Below, piece after piece: positions 56,889 to 64,000 of a DNA stretch of 64,000 bases. The notes under the pieces are model-generated. The model was not told the origin of the DNA. It saw nothing but the letters and a program-made list of their open reading frames with translations, and ran no database searches. Within the stretch, counting starts at the first letter, position 1, and each line of letters begins with the position of its first letter. The stretch is from Drechmeria coniospora (taxonomy: Eukaryota; Ascomycota; Sordariomycetes; Hypocreales; Ophiocordycipitaceae): the NCBI RefSeq assembly GCF_001625195.1, contig NC_054390.1, positions 7,475,222-7,539,221 on the forward strand, written 5' to 3'. Both the position numbers and the translations under genes were made by a program.

Positions 56889-59800
56889 TCACCGTCCCGT
56901 CCGCGCAAACTTGACGCTCTTCCTGCGCTCCCGATCCCCCGACATGGCTCCGGCACCCGGCTGCCGGCTGGGACTCGAGCTCAGGATCCCACCGCCCCCC
57001 CCTGCGTTGAGTGTTTCGCGCGCCGCGCTGACGGCATGGCTCGGCGGGACATCATGACCGTCGCTCACGACCGCGAGGTTGCCGCGCTCCGAGAGAGCCG
57101 ACGACTGGTGCGGGCTCGTCTTCCTGCTACCGTTGCCGCTTGTGCTGCGCTGGTGATGCAGCTCGGCGGCCATGCGGGCCGACTCCGCCGCCGCCGCCGC
57201 CGCGCGGGCCGTCTCGTCCGACCGTTGCGTCGTCGTCTCGCCACGGTACTTTCCCGGCAGACAGGCGTGACCGCAGCCGTCGAGGGGGCAGCATCCGTCG
57301 CTGTACTTGGAGGAGGCGTCCGCGGGTGCAGAGCCGGTCACGGGGGCGTGCCATGTCTGCAGACAGGAGGCGTGGCCGCCGTGTGCGCAGCCGGGGCAGT
57401 ACCACCACTTCGAGAGGGACGCAACGGCTGCCGAGCCTTCCGAAACCTCCAACGGGATCCCGTCGGCCCGTTCCGGATTGCGGTGGCCGCAGACGGCACA
57501 AGGGGCCATGACGCTGCGGCAGCGCTCGCACGTCCAGACGGCGTTCGCGCCAGCCGAGGGGTCGACCTCCCGGGGCTTCCGGCAGGCGGAGCAGAAGAAG
57601 CCGACCTTGACGCCCTGCTGCGCAACCGCGAAGACGACTGTGTAGTTGTCGCCCCAGTCGGGTAGGCCGGCGGGCCAGCCCTTGACGCAGAGGTTGCGGA
57701 GGAGAGCGGCCTCGACGAAGAGCGACATGCGCATGAGGCACGCGTGGTGCTGGCGCAGGATCGCACGCGCCTGGTATCCGTCAATGACGGATTCGGGCAC
57801 GAGCGGCCTCAAGAGGAGGATCATGGCAGAGGCGTTGAGGGCCGACGATTTGCTCTCGAAGGCGAGTGCGCTCGTGAGCAGCCTGTACGGGTCCAGAGGT
57901 GACGGAGGTCCGGCCGAGTGGGCACCGTCGGCGCTTGCTGCTGGGTAGGGGGATGTGTATGGATATGGAGGGTCGTCTTCCCATGGCAGATAGTCACTTT
58001 CAATAACGTACCGCCGCGTGTCGTGCTTTGGAGACGAACTTGGCTCCGACGGGCTCGGCGCACTCTCGACTTCGACGTTGGCCATGGAGCTGCGTCGCTC
58101 AGAGGGATCTCCTGGAGACTTCTGGCCGTACGAGCCGGAGTAGGTTGTCTGGGACGGAAACGACTCATCCGTGCCCAAGGTCGTCTGCGAAATCAAAAAG
58201 ACCTCATCCGGGGACTCGGTCCGCTTCTCTGTGCCCGTCCTAGACGCCGTCGGCGACACATCGTCGGGGCCGCCGAGTTCCACGCTCGACGTAACGCTCG
58301 ACTTTTCTGTCCCGGACGCCTGTCGCACGAGGTGAGGCTTCGCAAACACATCGCCGCTCGAGCTGCTCCTGGCGATGGAACGCTTCGTCCCGTCCGATAT
58401 GGAAAACATCTGGCTCAACGTTTCTACCGAGTCCTGGCCGGCGGCGTGTGCCTCATACCTGGGTCCCTTGGCGTCATTCTTCGGGGCGGGAACGTCAATG
58501 GCCTGTACTGGCGCAGCGATATCGTAAAAGTCGTAGCCTTCGGTGCTGGACTCTTCGTGGCCAGGCATCGATGTGGATGTCGCGACGCCCTCGCCGACCT
58601 CGGGACTGGTGCTCTCTCGAAACGAGTCGTGCACGGCGGGACCCAGCCGGAGGCTCTCCGGCTCGACGATCGGGGCGAGCTTTTTGCCATACTGATAGGT
58701 ATGGTCGTCGACAACGTCCGGGTCCGTAGGCCGTGCCAACGGAGTGGCCGCGTTGGAGGTGCTCTCGATCTCCTCGGTAAGCAGTGATCGCGAGAGAAAT
58801 CGGCTGTCGATGCTCCCCCTCTGCGTCGATGGCCGCCGAGGCGTCTCCTCGCCGTTTCCGTCATTGGAATCCGGGGGCTTCAGGCGAGCGCTGCCCTTGA
58901 GATCCTCGCCGGGAAGCTTCTGGAACCGGTTGACACGCAGATCGAGATGATACTGGGCCCTACGTTCGAGAAGAAGGCGCATGACGTAGGCGAGGATCCT
59001 CCAGGTCTGGGCCAGCCTGTACTGGTTGGCGTTTTCGGCCGCCTTCGCGAACCGCTCCATGATGGAGCCGACCCGGTCGACCAGAGTGGCACCGTCTTGA
59101 ACCTCTGGGAGATTCTTCGCTAGCGTCTCGAGATACTCACTTGAGAGGTATTGGTAGACGTGCACGGATTTGGCCGAGGGGATGGGGCCAGAGGCCATGG
59201 TCTGCTGCGTCTTGAAGATGCCGGTAACGTTGATCGACTGCTCCAGGTTCAACACCTGCTTCGGGTTGTCGGGGAACGAGGAGCCGCCGGAGGGGGGCGT
59301 CGTGCTCATGCGGCCACCGCCATCCCTGCCGCTGAGCCTCCTCCGATGGGCCCGTCTCCGACGAGGGCCGAGAAAGGTGCCGATGACCTCCTCCTCCGAT
59401 TCGCTTCGACTGACACCAAAGGCCGGCGTGTTGGGAATCGACGTGTAGGTCTGCCGGTGAACCTCAGGCTCGTGCGTGCTCGAGGGCCGCGGTCGCTGAG
59501 ACTGCGGTCGTTCGTCGAGGAACATGACGACGTCACCTCGTGGGGAGAAGGCCATGGCCGAGGTCGACTGTCGATCGATGACCTTGGGGGCAAAGGCGAC
59601 GTCGCACTGGTTGAAGAGCCCGTCCTGGCCGACGGTCCAGAGCACGTCCTGATCCTGCCATGCCAGTGCCGTCGGGGAGCTGTCGAAGCGCTGGATCTCC
59701 TTGTAGGGCATGGTCGGGCGGGCGAGGTCCCAGATGTGCACGGCCGAGGTGCCGTACCGTCTGTTGCTCGTCTCGTCGTACGTCACGGCCACCTCGGCGA

Positions 59801-60785
59801 GGCGTCGTGACTGCGTCGTCGCCGACCAGAGGCCGGGCCGCCAGGCGATGGCGGACACGGGGGCGGGCGTCGAGATGGTCCATTTCGGCTTCTGCCGCTT
59901 GTCGGCGCTGCTTCCCAGGTCCCAGACGTGAAGCTTGGTGTCCCAGCCGGCGCTCATGAGGTGCGCGCCGTCGGGGTGCCAGGCGATTGCGGCGCAGGCC
60001 TTTTCGTGCGCGTTGATGCGCAGCAGAGGTTTCACCGGCTGTCGGACGTCCCACTTGAGCACCACGCCGCTCTCGGTGCAGCAAGCCATCTCGTGCCCAA
60101 CCCTGGGCGACCACTTGACTTGGCGGACGGAGTCGATGCACCGCAGAGGCGCGAACCGCTGGCGAAACGTCAGGACGCCCGATCGGTTCTGCAGGGGGGC
60201 CGAGGCGTCGAAGATGCGGGCGGTGCCGTCCTGGCTGCCGGAGAGGACCCAGCTCTTGAGATGGGGGTTCACGTCGAGCGTGTTGACCTGACGGGAGTCC
60301 TCCTGGATCTGTATGCACTCGAGCGGCTCCGAGCCGGCGCCGGCACCTATGCGGGCCAGATCGTAGGCGAATATCTTGCCGCTCGCGCAGGCGGTGAAGA
60401 TGGTCGAGCTGCCGTGCCACTTGACGTCGCGGATGTTGAGCTGGTCGGCGACGACGCTCGCCCTCGGGTTGGTCGACTGCCTCGTCAGGATGGCGGCCCG
60501 CACGTCGAGCCCTTCTGTGAAGCTGAAGGACGCGTAGCCGGCGCCGTCGAGGACCATGGTCTTCAGGATGTGCGGACCACCCAGCACGGCCGCGCGCTTG
60601 TCCGAGGCGACATCGAAGCAAGATATGGGAACACCGGCGGCGTACACGGCATTCTGCGACTTGGAGGGACGGTAGGCCACGGGAACCGGTGTGGTCGGGC
60701 TCGCACTGGAAATGTCGGTCGACGTGTCGGCCGCCGTCCTGCCACCGAGCAGCTTCCGCATGATTTTCGACTCGCGGTTATACAT
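56889..60785 (-). CDS. RTC1: Rtc1/WDR24, SEACAT (GATOR2) subunit
   Basis: A single 1298-residue exon on the minus strand. Residues about 60-420 form a WD40 propeller with repeated W-D and D-G-T-A-R-I-F-D type ends. A long low-complexity middle and an alpha-solenoid-like stretch follow. At about 1060-1155 there is a zinc-ribbon/RING-type module with Cys pairs C-S-A-C, C-E-R-C, C-A-V-C-G-H and C-P-G-C ... H-x-x-C. A propeller plus C-terminal RING is the layout of yeast Rtc1 and animal WDR24. Rtc1 belongs to the SEACAT complex at the vacuole membrane, which relieves SEACIT and so promotes TORC1 signalling. The final ~130 residues are Ser/Gly-rich with a short basic end (K-S-V-K-F-A-R-T-G-R). Confidence 0.92.
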   Translation of the reverse strand: MYNRESKIMRKLLGGRTAADTSTDISSASPTTPVPVAYRPSKSQNAVYAAGVPISCFDVASDKRAAVLGGPHILKTMVLDGAGYASFSFTEGLDVRAAILTRQSTNPRASVVADQLNIRDVKWHGSSTIFTACASGKIFAYDLARIGAGAGSEPLECIQIQEDSRQVNTLDVNPHLKSWVLSGSQDGTARIFDASAPLQNRSGVLTFRQRFAPLRCIDSVRQVKWSPRVGHEMACCTESGVVLKWDVRQPVKPLLRINAHEKACAAIAWHPDGAHLMSAGWDTKLHVWDLGSSADKRQKPKWTISTPAPVSAIAWRPGLWSATTQSRRLAEVAVTYDETSNRRYGTSAVHIWDLARPTMPYKEIQRFDSSPTALAWQDQDVLWTVGQDGLFNQCDVAFAPKVIDRQSTSAMAFSPRGDVVMFLDERPQSQRPRPSSTHEPEVHRQTYTSIPNTPAFGVSRSESEEEVIGTFLGPRRRRAHRRRLSGRDGGGRMSTTPPSGGSSFPDNPKQVLNLEQSINVTGIFKTQQTMASGPIPSAKSVHVYQYLSSEYLETLAKNLPEVQDGATLVDRVGSIMERFAKAAENANQYRLAQTWRILAYVMRLLLERRAQYHLDLRVNRFQKLPGEDLKGSARLKPPDSNDGNGEETPRRPSTQRGSIDSRFLSRSLLTEEIESTSNAATPLARPTDPDVVDDHTYQYGKKLAPIVEPESLRLGPAVHDSFRESTSPEVGEGVATSTSMPGHEESSTEGYDFYDIAAPVQAIDVPAPKNDAKGPRYEAHAAGQDSVETLSQMFSISDGTKRSIARSSSSGDVFAKPHLVRQASGTEKSSVTSSVELGGPDDVSPTASRTGTEKRTESPDEVFLISQTTLGTDESFPSQTTYSGSYGQKSPGDPSERRSSMANVEVESAPSPSEPSSSPKHDTRRYVIESDYLPWEDDPPYPYTSPYPAASADGAHSAGPPSPLDPYRLLTSALAFESKSSALNASAMILLLRPLVPESVIDGYQARAILRQHHACLMRMSLFVEAALLRNLCVKGWPAGLPDWGDNYTVVFAVAQQGVKVGFFCSACRKPREVDPSAGANAVWTCERCRSVMAPCAVCGHRNPERADGIPLEVSEGSAAVASLSKWWYCPGCAHGGHASCLQTWHAPVTGSAPADASSKYSDGCCPLDGCGHACLPGKYRGETTTQRSDETARAAAAAAESARMAAELHHQRSTSGNGSRKTSPHQSSALSERGNLAVVSDGHDVPPSHAVSAARETLNAGGGGGILSSSPSRQPGAGAMSGDRERRKSVKFARTGR

Positions 60786-61983
60786 GTCTAACTCTAGGGG
60801 GCGCCATCATCGCCTCTGCACATGAGCGCATGGACGGGCGGATGGCGGAGAAGGGAAAACCGCTGGCGGTTGTTGGTGACGGATCAGTCGATGCGTTGGT
60901 AGGTGAACTGAAGAGAATGCGAGCGCAGGAGCTGTGAGGCGGGAGCTTCGAGTAAGTATGTCGGTGGTCGGTGGGTGGCTCAGGTGGGGGGGGCTGCACC
61001 CTTCGCCCTCGTCAGGGACCGGGACGGACCGGAGCTTCAGCGTGACGTTTACCACACAGCTTCAACTTTTGTCTTTTAGAATACAAATAGCAAAAATGGC
61101 AATGAATCAACCTGTCCAGCTGTCTAGTATGAGTGTACTCTCTGTACTATTCTTTCTGTTTGGGCCATTATGAGTGCCATTGCCGCCCTCTCTATGCCCT
61201 CTCTATGCTGGTCACTCTCCCTTGACAATACATGATATACTGATATAGGCAGCAGCCTGCAACTACATGGCCATCCCATCCCGCTTGCTCGGCCGGTCAT
61301 AAAATTTCACTCTCTCCTGATACTCGCACGTGGCGACTCCCTGGGACGGTGTAATCGTGGGATGAAACTGGACAGGAGAGGACATGGGGAGCGCGATCAG
61401 TTCACGATACAGCATGGCCTTGGCCACCAAGCAAGGTGCTCCGCGTCCATGGGGCACACCATTGTACCGGCTGTCGGAAGTAGGATCGCGGGTCACTCGA
61501 GCATGTGAACGTACGTGTTTGTTGACGAGCGTAATGTGCTTCTTGTGGCGAACGGTCAGTGCCTTGGGAAGACGGATCCGTTGGCGTAGGCTTCCCTGGC
61601 CAGAATGGTACGAGTCATGGCGATGCATGCCAGGATGAACGTGAAATCTCTCAGGAGCCCGCAGGATAGCTCGAGCGGCTCCCCGAACCGTGGTTCTATT
61701 GCCTATTTGTCTGGGTATGGCTGCGGCTCCCAAAACCAGTCGTTTTGGCTTTGCAAGAATGCATCATCAGTCACGTCCGTATGCCCCCCATTCAATGCAG
61801 GATTTGAGCCTCCTCATGAGCGACGACATGTTCATTCTGCTGCTCGTTAGCACAAACGCGTCATGTGGTCGGGAGTATTTACCCACCAAGAGAGGAAGGT
61901 TCCACGCGCCGACATGGCGGTGACCAACAGATCAGCATATCGGCCAAAATATTCCGTTCTTCCTTCGCTTCGCCTTCCCATCT
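60786..61983. other. 1.2 kb spacer upstream of RTC1
   Basis: This contains the RTC1 promoter on its left side and the 3' flank of Y14 on its right. Small frames (for example 61263-61733 minus) have no domain signs. No repeat array is seen. Confidence 0.5.
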
Positions 61984-62492
61984 TCACTCCTCACCCCTCT
62001 TCTGCGCAGGGCTTCTGCTTCGGCTGCGCGCCCGCCGGCCACCAGCTCGGCCGCCTCGGCCAGCCTTGCCCGGAGGGGGCCTGACGAATGCGAAGTCGAC
62101 CGTTATCGTCTGATCCAGCATTTTGGTGTCGTTTGTGGCATCGATCGCAGCTCTCGCTTCTTCCAGGGTCGTGTATTCGATCAGAGCGTAGCCCTAACAG
62201 CAGCAGGTTAGCGGCAGCTCCTCGAATCACCTCGCGGCAGCCAGCACAGGCAGCCAACCTTGACGTATCCGCTTCGGCGGTCCAGATTCAAATGCAGGTT
62301 CTTGATCTCTCCGAATTCGCCAAACTTGTCCTGCAGGACCTCCTCATCTGCCTCCTCATGCACATTGGTGACGACAATAATCCAGCCTTCGATGGAGCGA
62401 ACGGCCGTCGCTTTCGTCTGCGTCTGCATCTCGGATTCGTTTCGCGCCGGAGGCGACCCGGGTTGGTCGACTTCCATTTCCACGTCCGCCAT
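61984..62492 (-). CDS. Y14/RBM8A, exon-junction-complex RNA-binding protein
   Basis: Two exons on the minus strand (62492-62259 and 62193-61984) give 147 residues. The start [10 protein letters not shown] is preferred over an in-frame upstream Met because it gives the usual Y14 N-terminal length. One RRM fills residues about 43-120, with [10 protein letters not shown] as RNP2 and S-G-Y-V-K-G-Y-A-L-I-E-Y as RNP1. These blocks are the Y14-specific versions used to bind Mago rather than RNA. The tail is Gly/Arg-rich and ends in a short S-R-S-R-S-P motif. Y14 with Mago locks eIF4A3 on spliced mRNA. Its presence fits the intron-rich genes of this window. Confidence 0.93.
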
Positions 62493-63124
62493 GGCTGCTT
62501 GTTTTTCCCTACTCGGGCGTTGAAGTGAACTGGGGGGCAACGACCTGCCTGAGATGTCTGTACTGAGCTTCACCCGCCATGTAAGTAAGTACTGTATTCT
62601 CTCTACCCACAGGTGGATACGATGGTTTGCCGTGTGAACTAGTCACGTGACAGATAACGGAGCAGTTACGCCAGTCGGCACGCACGCAATCGGCGCGCAC
62701 TCGGATATGCAGCCTCCAGTTACGAACTTGGCCATGTCTTTGAGGCATCACTATTGGCAGGCTGTCTACGAACTTTTTGGACGCTTCACGGGCGCAAGGT
62801 TATTCTGTGCGGCATGGCGACGCTGATGTAACGTGTTGGGAAATCCAGACAGCAATCATCGTTCCCGCCTTGGCCGAATCAGCATGCACCGTCACCCATT
62901 GCGCAAGATCAGTAGGGGAATAGGACATTGCGGAAAATCTTTCGTTGTATTGAGGAAAGACACCGGACGCCGTATCAAGTTGCCGTGCTGCTTCGCACTG
63001 CTCACTCCGGTAGTGCCGAGCCATCGATCGACCTAACAATCCATATCCACCAACGGATTCTTGCCACCGTTGGGGGAACGTCGGCCTACTTCGTCTTCGA
63101 TCCTCTCCATTCCTGGCCCCTCGT
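62493..63124. other. Spacer between Y14 and eS30 genes
   Basis: About 630 bp, with the Y14 promoter on the left. No gene or repeat is recognised. Confidence 0.55.
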
Positions 63125-63486
63125 TTAGGCGGCGCCGGGGTTGGGGTTCATCTATCGAATCGTCAGCGTCGGCGTTCAACGTCGGTGCCGTCGCCGTCGG
63201 GTCTCACCTTCCGCTTGCCACCGGTCAGGGTGACGTTGACGAATCGGCGAGTGTATTTGAGGCGCTTGAGGGCACGGCCCTTGGGGACCTTTGTCTTCTC
63301 CTGGGGCTCGACCTGTACGGGGTCAGTGATCGGACTGTCGTCGAGCAGAAGTCGAGCGTCGAACCTTGGGCGTCTGAGACTTGACCTTGCCTGAGAAGGG
63401 AGTCAGCGAAAAATCCTCGACTCAACACAGACGTGCAATCGAGGCAACATACCGGCACGGGCGAGAGATCCGTGAACCTTTCCCAT
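63125..63486 (-). CDS. RPS30: 40S ribosomal protein eS30
   Basis: Four tiny exons on the minus strand (63486-63453, 63390-63365, 63312-63208, 63151-63125) give 63 residues. The sequence starts [14 protein letters not shown] and continues [20 protein letters not shown], the eS30 signature. As in other fungi it is made as a free protein, without the ubiquitin-like FUBI domain fused in animals. It sits on the small subunit near the decoding site. The last exon codes for only eight residues and the stop. A short intron-dense structure like this is usual for fungal ribosomal protein genes. Confidence 0.95.
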
Positions 63487-64000
63487 TTTGATGGATTTGT
63501 GATGGTGATATGTGGATGCGTTGACTAGGACGCGGAGCCGCGCTGAGAAATTTCGTTCAATTTGCCAAGGTTGTGGGCGGAGGTGTGACTCACGTGAGCT
63601 GCGGAGGGGGAACATGCCCTTCCGGATAAAGGATGGGGCGGCTGAGAGTCATGGCGGATGACATAAGCGTTCCGACTTTTTTTGGGAAGCATACTTAAGG
63701 AATATCACTGTACGGAGTCGGAGTAGTCAAAGGCGGATATACTGGTAATATCAATAATAACCAGAATGCACCCCACTGGGGGTTCAGTTCGACGAATAAA
63801 AAAAATACTGCAACGCTTGGTTCGTGCATCAGCTGACGTGACGCAAGGCGATCAATATTGTTCGCTGACTATTCGCAGATAACATAAAACATGGAAGATT
63901 CCGAAAGATTTTGGTCTGGAGCAGCCATACCAAGGCATGCAATGTAGATGAGGCTTCCGAGAAGCCAAGGCGATGCATTTAGTCGCATTTGCCGGTTGGT
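63487..64000. other. Promoter region of eS30 and window edge
   Basis: About 510 bp. AT content rises from about 63680 onward. A single TACGGAGT-type motif lies near 63711. No gene is seen before the window ends. Confidence 0.5.

Noticed and set aside
1..64000. CRISPR arrays, bacterial operons, secondary-metabolite cluster, telomere repeats
   Set aside because: No regularly spaced direct repeats with spacers, no polycistronic layout, no PKS/NRPS/terpene enzymes, and no TTAGGG arrays were seen.

Overview
The window looks like nuclear DNA of a filamentous ascomycete. Genes are monocistronic, have small introns of about 50-150 bp with GT...AG ends, and have GC-rich coding sequence. Every recognisable product matches a Sordariomycete-type gene set. 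The many intergenic copies of short motifs such as ACTCCGTAC and GGTACCTAGGTAC remind me of hypocrealean genomes. The order-level placement is an inference; no species is claimed. Exon structures were built by hand from splice signals, reading frame and family conservation.

Layout. 0-24 kb: a seven-knuckle CCHC protein (GIS2/CNBP type, +), a calpain-type protease (+), an MFS sugar transporter (-), a Ppn2-like metallophosphoesterase (+), a NoCut/ZFYVE19-like zinc protein (+), an LMBD1-type lysosomal membrane protein (-) and the polyadenylation factor CFT1 (+). 24.7-26.8 kb: the cell-morphology protein PAL1 (-).

26.8-42.6 kb is an accessory island. It starts with about 5 kb of repeat-rich, gene-free DNA that includes a degenerate long-period array. 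It then carries a NACHT-ankyrin (NLR-like) STAND gene (+), a convergent intracellular subtilisin-like protease with a long helical N-terminus (-), and an unrecognised 336-residue protein (-). The two large genes are separated by four decayed copies of the 3' end of the protease gene. This island is the best candidate for an undescribed system, possibly a regulated cell-death or non-self-recognition locus; that role is inferred.

42.6-64 kb: U6 snRNA exonuclease USB1 (+), the CDK subunit CKS1 (+), a 3.3 kb repeat-rich spacer, the ER oxidoreductin ERO1 (+), an intron-containing tRNA-Leu(CAG) (-), a short-chain dehydrogenase (+), a UVRAG/Vps38-like PI3K-complex subunit (+), the SEA/GATOR2 subunit RTC1/WDR24 (-), the exon-junction protein Y14 (-) and ribosomal protein eS30 (-).

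The housekeeping genes cover mRNA 3' processing, splicing (Usb1, Y14), translation (eS30, tRNA), secretion (Ero1), vacuole/TORC1 signalling (Rtc1, LMBD1, Vps38) and the cell cycle (Cks1). They do not form an operon-like unit. The three island genes are the only ones with a plausible shared function.
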